Shown: piece by piece, positions 1 to 6,139 of the stretch
Position numbering within the stretch: the stretch's first letter is position 1
Layout: the number at the start of each line of letters is the position of its first letter
Origin: Bacilli bacterium
Lineage (GTDB): Bacteria; Bacillota_I; Bacilli_A; RF39; UBA660
Assembly: GCA_029004695.1 (NCBI GenBank)
Contig: JAQVZB010000025.1
Location: 1 to 14,385, forward strand
Direction of reading: 5' to 3'
Length of the DNA stretch: 14,385 nucleotides
Made by a program: the position numbers and the translations under genes
Notes under the pieces: generated by a model
What the model was told of the DNA's origin: nothing
The model's database searches: none
Seen by the model: only the letters and a program-made list of their open reading frames with translations

Positions 1-170
<170 letters not shown>

Positions 171-225
171 ATAAATATGATTTGATGAGTTACATTATCT
201 TGTTTTTAAAGAACAAAAGAAGTTT

Positions 226-330
226 ATTGGTGACGATAGCTAAGTGGATACACCTCTTCCCATCCCGAACAGAGAAGTTAAGCACTTATACGCCGACGAT
301 AGTGATTCGCGAAAATAGGTAGTTGCCAAT
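226..330 (+). rRNA. rrf: 5S ribosomal RNA
   Basis: A complete 5S rRNA of about 105 nt lies 55 nt after the 23S end. The diagnostic CCCATCCCGAACAGAGAAGTTAAG region (split by loop C) is near 260-283. The ends pair as helix I, ATTGGTGAC (226-234) with GTTGCCAAT (322-330). The 23S-5S spacer has no tRNA, only a short inverted repeat (CTTGTT at 199-204 with AACAA around 212-216). The ends are defined by the pairing and could be off by a few bases. Confidence 0.96.
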
Positions 331-340
331 ATTTTTTTTT
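322..340 (+). terminator. Possible rRNA operon terminator
   Basis: A run of nine T (332-340) directly follows the 3' strand of the 5S closing helix. No independent hairpin sits before it, so termination would rely on 5S structure plus the U-tract. No tRNA follows in 341-408, which is plain AT-rich spacer. Confidence 0.35.
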
Positions 341-408
341 GCAATAAAATAATTGATTTATATTAAATTATAAAAAATATAAAAGTTTTGTATCAACATT
401 GGTTATAT

Positions 409-437
409 TTGACATTTTTTTTAGTTAATGTTATTGT
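409..437 (+). promoter_or_regulatory. Predicted promoter of the RiPP precursor
   Basis: A perfect -35 box TTGACA (409-414) is followed after 17 bp by TATTGT (432-437, four of six matches to TATAAT). TGTAAT at 435-440 is an alternative -10 at a longer spacing. The start of transcription would fall just upstream of the AAGGAGG site, giving a very short leader. This suggests the peptide genes are transcribed on their own and not only by read-through from the rRNA operon. Confidence 0.6.
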
Positions 438-459
438 AATTATCAAGGAGGAATAATTA

Positions 460-582
460 ATGAATAAAATTTCTTTAAAAAACGCAAAATTTTATGGACT
501 TTATAATTCGGAAAATTCTACATTAAGATTTGGAATACATGCATGCAATTGTTGCAAAAGCTGTAAAGCAGGTAAATGCTAG
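460..582 (+). CDS. Cys-rich RiPP precursor peptide (ranthipeptide-like)
   Basis: This is a 40-codon gene with ATG start and TAG stop, preceded by a consensus ribosome site AAGGAGG (445-451) at ideal spacing. The first 28 residues have no cysteine and look like a leader (MNKISLKNAKFYGLYN... then LRFGIHA). The last 12, CNCCKSCKAGKC, hold all five cysteines and end on Cys. A leader plus Cys-rich core next to a radical SAM/SPASM enzyme is the standard layout of thioether peptides such as SCIFF and other ranthipeptides. It differs from SCIFF in having five, not six, cysteines and a shorter core. There is no Gly-Gly cleavage motif, and no exporter or protease gene follows. A small metal-binding peptide is the main alternative. 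The gene is supported by its ribosome site, own promoter, terminator and partner gene; I do not recognise the exact family. Confidence 0.82.
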   Translation: MNKISLKNAKFYGLYNSENSTLRFGIHACNCCKSCKAGKC

Positions 583-599
583 CGCATTACTTTTTTTTT
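572..599 (+). terminator. Hairpin plus U-tract overlapping the precursor stop codon (attenuator)
   Basis: GTAAATGC (572-579) pairs with GCATTAC (584-590) with one bulged A. The four-base loop TAGC contains the TAG stop codon, and nine T follow (591-599). This is a textbook intrinsic terminator between precursor and maturase. It would be expected to yield much more precursor than enzyme transcript, with partial read-through for the enzyme. A ribosome on the stop codon would cover the hairpin, so termination could also respond to translation; that part is inference. Confidence 0.72.
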
Positions 600-621
600 A
601 TAAAGAAATGAGTGAATTAAA

Positions 622-1932
622 TTGAAAAAATCAAATGATGAAGTTAAAACATTATATTTATCAAGCCCCACATTGGTAGAAATAACTTTAACTAAACAAT
701 GTAACCATAAATGTTTGCATTGCTATAATCCGTGGAGAGCAAATATTAAAAATAATTCTAAAGAATTTACAGAAGAACAAATAAAAATTTTAGTTAATGA
801 ACTTAAAAGAAATGATGTTTGGCATGTTACAATATCAGGTGGAGAGCCATTATTTAATCTTAAAAATTTATATATTTTAATTGAAGAATTGATAAAAGCA
901 GATATAAAATATAGTATTAATACTAATTTAACATTATTAACTGAAAATATATCAAAAAAATTAAAAGAGGAGTATAAATTTGATGCATATTTAATAACAT
1001 CTTTACCATCTTTAAAGAAAAAGAAATGTGACTTTATAACTCAATCTAACGAAAGTTATGAACGAATTATAAAAGGTATTGAAATAGCAAAAAAATATCA
1101 ACACAAAGTAGGAATTAACATAGTTATTACTCAATATAATATATCAGATTTGGATGAAATAGTTACTTTTACTCAAAAATACAATATCGATTATGTTTCA
1201 GTGTCTATTGTAATACCGCCTAGTTATGATTTTAATAATACTAATTATTATTTAACAGATGAAGATATTATTAAAGTAGCTGATACATTAATAAATTTAA
1301 ACGAAAACTATAATATAGAGGTTGATTCAATTACACCATTACCTTTATGCATTTTAAAAGATATTAATAAGTACGAAAAAGTTATTAATACAACATGTTC
1401 TGCTGGGTTAACGAGATGTACTATTGATACAGAAGGAGAAATATTTGCATGTTCTCATGAAGAAAAATCTTATGGTAATATTTTTAAAGATGGATTAAAA
1501 GTACCTTGGAATAAAATGGATAAGTGGAGAAATTGTTCTAATTTAAATAAAAAATGTTTAAAGTGCAAATTTATAGCTTTATGTGGTGGAGAATGTCGTA
1601 TGCAAAAACCAAATAATATTAATGAAAAATATAATATAAATCCTAATGCAGATATGATTTATGAAATATTTGACGATATTATAGAAATTGATTATCATAA
1701 AAAATATAAACTTAATTCAAATATTAAAGTTAGAAAAGAAAAATTTGGAGCTATTATAAAAAATAATTATAATGATTTTTTTGTGTCTTCAGAGATATTT
1801 ATGATTTATTCTTTAGTGAAAAAAGACTTCTCTAATGGATTTTATATTAAAGATTTAGAAAAATATATTGAGATTGATGAAGATTTTTCTAGTATTTTGC
1901 AAACATTAATTGCGTGGAATATTTTTATTTAA
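622..1932 (+). CDS. Radical SAM/SPASM peptide maturase with C-terminal PqqD-like (RRE) segment
   Basis: A 436-residue enzyme predicted to install a modification, probably thioether links, on the upstream Cys-rich peptide. The radical SAM motif CNHKCLHC (Cys27, 31, 34) binds the SAM-cleaving 4Fe-4S cluster, and GGEP follows at 73-76. The SPASM region has Cys259, 266, 277 and 305, then the CX2CX5CX3C block (Cys312, 315, 321, 325), for auxiliary clusters. The usual final Cys after this block is absent; no cysteine follows residue 325. Residues about 369-436 (VRKEKFGAIIKN..., ending in AWNIFI) resemble the PqqD-like fold that recognises leader peptides: an FGA(I/L) opening, a helix, then a helix ending in a hydrophobic tail. 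The TTG start is chosen because an in-frame TGA lies 9 nt upstream; the ribosome site is weak (around 604-614), consistent with low enzyme output. Class is confident; the exact reaction is not. Confidence 0.9.
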   Translation: MKKSNDEVKTLYLSSPTLVEITLTKQCNHKCLHCYNPWRANIKNNSKEFTEEQIKILVNELKRNDVWHVTISGGEPLFNLKNLYILIEELIKADIKYSINTNLTLLTENISKKLKEEYKFDAYLITSLPSLKKKKCDFITQSNESYERIIKGIEIAKKYQHKVGINIVITQYNISDLDEIVTFTQKYNIDYVSVSIVIPPSYDFNNTNYYLTDEDIIKVADTLINLNENYNIEVDSITPLPLCILKDINKYEKVINTTCSAGLTRCTIDTEGEIFACSHEEKSYGNIFKDGLKVPWNKMDKWRNCSNLNKKCLKCKFIALCGGECRMQKPNNINEKYNINPNADMIYEIFDDIIEIDYHKKYKLNSNIKVRKEKFGAIIKNNYNDFFVSSEIFMIYSLVKKDFSNGFYIKDLEKYIEIDEDFSSILQTLIAWNIFI

Positions 1933-2053
1933 ATCACATTTTTAAGATTAAAATGAAAATGTAATTTAAATGTCAACTTAACAATTTTTATTGACGGTGA
2001 TTTTTGTTATTAAATCTAGGCTTTAGGTAATAATTTTAATATTTTCGGGATTT

Positions 2054-2078
2054 AACACTACAAAAGTGTTTTTTTTTG
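2054..2078 (+). terminator. Intrinsic terminator after the maturase
   Basis: AACACT (2054-2059) pairs with AGTGTT (2065-2070) around a five-base loop, followed by a T-run to 2078. It closes the RiPP transcription unit. A weaker inverted repeat, ACATTTT with AAAATGT around 1936-1962, lies just after the maturase stop but has no U-tract. The rest of 1963-2053 shows no gene. Confidence 0.8.
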
Positions 2079-2085
2079 TTATCAT

Positions 2086-2091
2086 TATAAT
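2086..2091 (+). promoter_or_regulatory. -10 box (TATAAT) upstream of the DUF1846 gene
   Basis: A perfect TATAAT sits 8 nt after the terminator T-run and 18 nt before the start codon. No good -35 box is present at 17 bp; that position falls inside the terminator hairpin. The ribosome site TAGGAGGTGAT (2094-2104) begins almost immediately, so the transcript would be nearly leaderless if this box is used. Confidence 0.45.
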
Positions 2092-2109
2092 GGTAGGAGG
2101 TGATGAAAC

Positions 2110-3567
2110 TTGAAAAAAGGTTTTGATAATTTAAAATATATCGAGTTACAGACAAAAAAAATTAAAGAAAGATTAAAAATGTTTGATAAATTATATTTAG
2201 AGATTGGTGGTAAATTATTTTCAGATACTCATGCTTCTAGAGTACTTCCTGGTTTTGATAAAAATGCAAAAGTAGATATTCTTTTAAAATTAAAAAAAGA
2301 TATTGAAATTATTTATTGTATAAAAGCAGAAGATATTGAGAAAAATAAATTAAGGGGAGAATATGGTATTACCTATGATAATGAAATATTAAAATTAATT
2401 AATAAATCAACTGAAATGGGTTTTAATGTTAATAGTGTTGTAATAACCTTGTATCAAGGACAGCCTAGTGTTGATAAATTTATTAAAAAATTAGAAAGAC
2501 AAAATATAAAAACTTATGTTCATACTCCCACTAAAGGTTATCCTTTAGATGTAAATGCTATTGTTAGTGAAGAAGGTTATGGCTCAAATTCTTATATCGA
2601 AACGACAAAAAAAATAATTTTGGTAAATGGTCCTGGATCAAGCTCTGGTAAATTAGCAACTTGTTTAAGCCAGTTATATCATGAACATAATAGAGGAGTT
2701 AATGCTGGTTATGCAAAATTCGAAACCTTTCCCGTATGGAATTTGCCTTTAAAACATCCAATTAACCTTGCTTATGAAGCTTCTACTGCTGATATAAAGG
2801 ATATTAATATTATTGATCCATATCATTTAGAAAAATATGGTATTCAAGCTATAAATTATAATAGAGATATTGAAACCTTTCCTATTTTAAAAACTATTTT
2901 AAATAAAATATGGGATAAGGAAATATATTTTTCACCAACTGATATGGGGATAAATACTGTTGCATCTTGTATTAAAAATATGAATGTCGTTATTGAAGCT
3001 TCTAAAAAAGAAATTGTAAGAAGGTACTATTCTGAACAAACAAATTATAAAATGGGAATAAACGATAATGAACCTGTTAACAAAATTAAAATGTTATTAA
3101 ATGAACTTGAAATTGATGAGTATTATTTAAAAGTAGTTAAGCCAGCCTTACAAAAAAGTGAAAAAGAAAAAAGGCATGTTATTTCTTTAGAATTACCAAA
3201 TGGTAAAATTATAACTGGTAAACAAACCGATTTATTAAGTCCTTCTAGTAGTTTAATAATTAATGCTATGAAAATTTTAACTAAAATACCTGATGAAATT
3301 AATTTATTAAGTCCTACGGTTTTAGAACCAATATTAAAATTACGTCGAGAAGAAAGTCAATTATCATTACAAGAAGTACTGATAGCACTTTCTATTTGTT
3401 CAGTTACGAATCCTATTATTGAAAAAGCAATGCAAAATATTGTTAAACTTAATAATTGTGATGCACATGCAACATATATTATTTATAATGGTGATTTAAA
3501 AGCATTAAAAAATTTAGGCATTAATTTAACTTGTCAGCCAGAATTTTATTCAAATAAGGTTTTTTAG
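2110..3567 (+). CDS. DUF1846 family protein
   Basis: A 485-residue protein matching the DUF1846 family, conserved in Firmicutes and Actinobacteria and of unclear biochemical role. Recognisable parts are SRVLPGFD (43-50), KLRGEYGITYDNEILKLI (80-97), a P-loop-like GPGSSSGK (174-181), and the conserved segment around KFETFPVWNLPLKHPINLAYE beginning at 203. The length is typical of the family. No signal peptide or membrane segment is seen, so it is probably cytosolic. It starts with TTG after a near-perfect ribosome site (TAGGAGGTGAT); the ATG at 2103 is out of frame and gives only a few codons. It has terminator and promoter signals of its own on the 5' side, so it is not clearly part of the RiPP locus. 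Family assignment is by recognition of motifs; function is unknown. Confidence 0.88.
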   Translation: MKKGFDNLKYIELQTKKIKERLKMFDKLYLEIGGKLFSDTHASRVLPGFDKNAKVDILLKLKKDIEIIYCIKAEDIEKNKLRGEYGITYDNEILKLINKSTEMGFNVNSVVITLYQGQPSVDKFIKKLERQNIKTYVHTPTKGYPLDVNAIVSEEGYGSNSYIETTKKIILVNGPGSSSGKLATCLSQLYHEHNRGVNAGYAKFETFPVWNLPLKHPINLAYEASTADIKDINIIDPYHLEKYGIQAINYNRDIETFPILKTILNKIWDKEIYFSPTDMGINTVASCIKNMNVVIEASKKEIVRRYYSEQTNYKMGINDNEPVNKIKMLLNELEIDEYYLKVVKPALQKSEKEKRHVISLELPNGKIITGKQTDLLSPSSSLIINAMKILTKIPDEINLLSPTVLEPILKLRREESQLSLQEVLIALSICSVTNPIIEKAMQNIVKLNNCDAHATYIIYNGDLKALKNLGINLTCQPEFYSNKVF

Positions 3568-3569
3568 TA

Positions 3570-3598
3570 TTTACTTAAGTTGTAATATTATATATAAT
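3570..3598 (+). promoter_or_regulatory. Predicted promoter of tsaE
   Basis: TTTACT (3570-3575) and TATAAT (3593-3598) are separated by 17 bp and placed 19 nt before the tsaE start. The region around the -10 box is a palindromic run (TTATATATAA). No terminator with a U-tract is seen between the DUF1846 stop and this promoter, so read-through is also possible. Confidence 0.55.
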
Positions 3599-3616
3599 GT
3601 ATTAAAGGTGAGATAA

Positions 3617-4069
3617 ATGAATTATAAATATACTTCTAAAAGTATTGAAGATACTATGGAACTAGCTGAAAATATCGAGTCTGAAGGATTTCCAGGAATG
3701 GTAATATGTTTAAATGGTGAACTTGGTAGTGGTAAAACAGTTTTCGTAAAAGGTTTTGCAAAATCATTAGGGATAGAAGAAACTGTAACTAGTCCTACCT
3801 TTAATATAATCAAAGAATATTTAAGTGGTGAAATACCATTATATCATATGGATGTATATCGAATTGAAAAAGATAAAGATACGATAGGTATAAATGATTA
3901 TTTTAATAAAGATGGGATATGTTTAATTGAATGGTCTGATTTAATTAGTGAGTATTTACCAAAAGAGAGATTAGATATTAAATTTATCATTATTGATGAG
4001 AATACGAGAATAATTAAACTTATACCATATGGAGAAAAGTACGAAGATTTGGTTAATTCGGTAATATAA
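3617..4069 (+). CDS. tsaE: tRNA threonylcarbamoyladenosine biosynthesis ATPase TsaE
   Basis: A 150-residue P-loop ATPase of the bacterial t6A pathway. Known role: TsaE binds the TsaB-TsaD dimer and uses ATP to keep the threonylcarbamoyl transfer to A37 of ANN-decoding tRNAs turning over. The Walker A motif GELGSGKT is at 34-41, and the family block TSPTFNIIKEY follows at 58-68. LYHMDVYRIE (75-84) and LIEWSDLI (103-110) are the other signature segments. Size is normal for the family. The ribosome site AAAGGTGAG (3604-3612) supports the ATG start. A terminator overlaps its stop codon region, separating it in part from tsaB. Confidence 0.96.
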   Translation: MNYKYTSKSIEDTMELAENIESEGFPGMVICLNGELGSGKTVFVKGFAKSLGIEETVTSPTFNIIKEYLSGEIPLYHMDVYRIEKDKDTIGINDYFNKDGICLIEWSDLISEYLPKERLDIKFIIIDENTRIIKLIPYGEKYEDLVNSVI

Positions 4070-4090
4070 GTGTTTAAAAGCACTTTTTTT
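4068..4090 (+). terminator. Terminator after tsaE
   Basis: AAGTGT (4068-4073) pairs with GCACTT (4080-4085), including one G-U pair, around a six-base loop. A T-run to 4090 follows. The hairpin begins inside the tsaE TAA stop codon. It probably lowers, rather than abolishes, co-transcription of tsaB. Confidence 0.65.
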
Positions 4091-4094
4091 ATTG

Positions 4095-4105
4095 TATAAT
4101 ATAAT
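4095..4105 (+). promoter_or_regulatory. Overlapping -10 boxes upstream of tsaB
   Basis: Two overlapping TATAAT boxes (4095-4100 and 4100-4105) lie 5 nt after the terminator T-run and about 20 nt before the tsaB ATG. No convincing -35 is present, since that position lies in the tsaE terminator. It repeats the arrangement seen before the DUF1846 gene. Confidence 0.45.
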
Positions 4106-4124
4106 AGATTTGGAAGTGATAAAT

Positions 4125-4691
4125 ATGTATACTCTTTTTATTAGTACCTATAATTATCTGATTACAATTGGGTTATTAAAAAATAATAAAAAAATATCTA
4201 TTAAAGAAGTAAAGTCGGTTAAAAATCATAGTATATTTTTAATCCCAACTATAGAATCTATATTAAAAGAAAATAAATTGGAAATTAATGATATAAATGA
4301 AATAATAGTTATAAATGGACCAGGATCTTTTACCGGAGTTAGATTGGGAGTTATTGTCGCTAAAACTTTAGCTTATACGCTTAAAATTAATATTAAAACA
4401 ATACCTAGTATTGATGCTCTTGCTATTTCTAATAATATTTTAAAAAGAAAGATTGTATCTATATATGATAATAAAGGGGCTTATTTTGCTATTTATGAAC
4501 ATAATCATCGTATTTCTAATATCAAATATTTATTTAAAAATGATTTTGATAATAAATATATTAATGAGATTATTATTAATGATAATGTTTTAGATATTGA
4601 AAAAATTGCTTCATTTTTAAAAGATATTAATTCTTTAAATCCTCACAATTTAAAACCAGTTTATATTAAAGAAATAGAGGTATTAAAATGA
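4125..4691 (+). CDS. tsaB: t6A complex dimerization subunit TsaB
   Basis: A 188-residue TsaB, the scaffold partner of TsaD in t6A37 tRNA modification. The strongest signature is INGPGSFTGVRLGV (63-76) followed by AKTLAYTLKI. The N-terminal strand, normally with a DTS motif, is degenerate here (LFISTYN), which is tolerated because TsaB does not catalyse the transfer. The start is placed at ATG 4125, which has the ribosome site GGAAGTG (4112-4118). A longer reading from a TTG at 4092 would start inside the -10 box and adds residues not seen in the family. The protein is somewhat short in its C-terminal half compared with E. coli TsaB. Its stop TGA overlaps the next gene as ATGA, so translation is coupled to the RimI-TsaD gene. 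The TGA is followed in frame by TAA. Confidence 0.93.
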   Translation: MYTLFISTYNYLITIGLLKNNKKISIKEVKSVKNHSIFLIPTIESILKENKLEINDINEIIVINGPGSFTGVRLGVIVAKTLAYTLKINIKTIPSIDALAISNNILKRKIVSIYDNKGAYFAIYEHNHRISNIKYLFKNDFDNKYINEIIINDNVLDIEKIASFLKDINSLNPHNLKPVYIKEIEVLK

Positions 4692-6091
4692 TAAGTGAAT
4701 TTCAATTAAAAGATATCAAAGATATAATTAATTTAGGTTTAGAGCTTAATCCTCAATTTAAAGAATTATTTAATATCGATAAATTATCTGAATATGAAAA
4801 TATTATTGTTTACAAAGAAAAAAATAAATTAATAGGGTTTTTACATTATTTAAATAATATTGATTATATTGAAATTATTAATTTAATAGTATTAAAAGAA
4901 AAAAGAAATAATAATATCGCATCATTTTTAATAAATTATTTACTAAATAATTTTAATAAAAAGATAATATTAGAAGTAAGAGAAAGTAATAAACCTGCGA
5001 TTAATTTATATAAGAAATTTAATTTTAATTCTATAAATATTCGTAAAAATTATTATGGAAATGAAAGCGGCATTGTGATGGAAAGAAAAAAAGATATATA
5101 TATATTAGGGGTTGAATCAAGTTGTGATGAAACTAGTATTTCAATTGTTAAAAATGGTAATACTGATATAGCAACAACGGTTTTAACTCAAATTGATACT
5201 CATGTAAATTATGGTGGCGTTGTTCCTGAAATTGCTAGCAGGATGCATACTGAAAATTTTACTCTTGTTTTAGAAGATTTATTTAATAAGACATCATTAA
5301 AATTAGATGATATAGATGCTATTGCAGTTACATATGCTCCGGGTTTGTTAGGTAGTCTGTTAGTTGGTTTAGAATTTGCCAAAACATTATCATTTGTATA
5401 TAAAAAACCTTTAATTAAAGTTCATCATATTGCCGGGCATATTTATAGTAACAATTTAAATGAGCCAATGGAATTTCCCCTTCTTGCTTTAATAGTTAGT
5501 GGTGGGCATACTGAATTAGTATTAATGGAAGATGATTATAAATTTAATGTTTTAGGTTCTACCTTAGATGATGCAATTGGAGAAGTATATGATAAAGTAG
5601 CAAAAGTATTAGATTTACCATATCCTGGAGGACCTTCAATTGAAAAGTGCGCTTTAGAAGGCAAGGACATATATAAATTACCTATTGTAATGAATAATGA
5701 TGAATTAAATTTTTCTTTTAGTGGTTTAAAAAGTGCGATTATAAATTTAGTCCATAACGAAAAACAAAAAGGGAATATAATAAATAAAAATAATATTGCT
5801 ATTTCATTTCAAAAAGCAGCTATTGATCAATTAGTTAGAAAAACTCGCCTTGCGATTGAAAAAACTGATTCTAAAAGACTAATAATAGCTGGAGGAGTAA
5901 GTGCTAATAAATTTTTAAGAGCTGAAATGGAAAAGTTATCTGAAGAAAAAAATATTAAATTATCAATACCGAAAATGAAATATTGTACTGATAATGCTAC
6001 TATGATTGCAGCAGCTGCATTTCCCTTATTTTTAAAAAAAGAATTTTCCGAGTTTAATATAAATGCCGAAAGTTCGAAAAGACTTTATTAA
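4688..6091 (+). CDS. tsaD: RimI-like acetyltransferase fused to TsaD (tRNA t6A transferase)
   Basis: A 467-residue two-domain protein. Residues 1-133 are a GNAT acetyltransferase resembling RimI, which acetylates the N-terminus of ribosomal protein S18; LEVRESNKPAINLYKKF (95-111) and IRKNYY (118-123) are characteristic. Its acetyl-CoA loop is degenerate (RNNNIA at 73-78, where R/Q-x-x-G-x-G/A is usual), so activity is doubtful. Residues 137-467 are a full TsaD, which transfers the threonylcarbamoyl group to A37 of tRNA. Visible are LGVESSCDETS (140-150), the metal-binding HxxxH at His247/His251, SGGHTE (271-276), FSFSGLKSA (342-350), AGGVSANK (401-408) and CTDNATMIAAAA (433-444, metal ligand Asp435). 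The join has no linker. Met131 (nt 5078) at the junction could serve as an internal start making TsaD alone, but it has no clear ribosome site. Confidence 0.93.
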   Translation: MISEFQLKDIKDIINLGLELNPQFKELFNIDKLSEYENIIVYKEKNKLIGFLHYLNNIDYIEIINLIVLKEKRNNNIASFLINYLLNNFNKKIILEVRESNKPAINLYKKFNFNSINIRKNYYGNESGIVMERKKDIYILGVESSCDETSISIVKNGNTDIATTVLTQIDTHVNYGGVVPEIASRMHTENFTLVLEDLFNKTSLKLDDIDAIAVTYAPGLLGSLLVGLEFAKTLSFVYKKPLIKVHHIAGHIYSNNLNEPMEFPLLALIVSGGHTELVLMEDDYKFNVLGSTLDDAIGEVYDKVAKVLDLPYPGGPSIEKCALEGKDIYKLPIVMNNDELNFSFSGLKSAIINLVHNEKQKGNIINKNNIAISFQKAAIDQLVRKTRLAIEKTDSKRLIIAGGVSANKFLRAEMEKLSEEKNIKLSIPKMKYCTDNATMIAAAAFPLFLKKEFSEFNINAESSKRLY

Positions 6092-6139
6092 ATATAGATT
6101 TTATAAGATCTATTTGATAAAATAAATTAGGTGATAAAA

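Noticed and set aside
171..225. tRNA gene in the 23S-5S spacer or after 5S
   Set aside because: No cloverleaf, TTCGA loop or CCA-type end can be formed in 171-225 or 331-408.
460..582. Assignment of the precursor to the SCIFF family
   Set aside because: SCIFF peptides have six cysteines in about 45 residues and a conserved core; this peptide has five in a 12-residue tail, so only a general similarity is claimed.
460..582. Metallothionein-like metal-binding peptide
   Set aside because: The CNCC-x2-C-x4-C tail could bind metal, but the cysteine-free leader and adjacent radical SAM/SPASM enzyme favour a RiPP precursor. It is kept as an alternative only.
3622..4083. Two minus-strand open frames (3622-3813 and 3898-4083) opposite tsaE
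   Set aside because: They lie wholly or almost wholly opposite tsaE, have no ribosome site, and show no recognisable motifs; TsaE is conserved in the other strand.
4092..4124. Longer N-terminus for TsaB from a TTG codon
   Set aside because: It would start inside the TATAAT box; ATG 4125 has a proper ribosome site and fits the family start.
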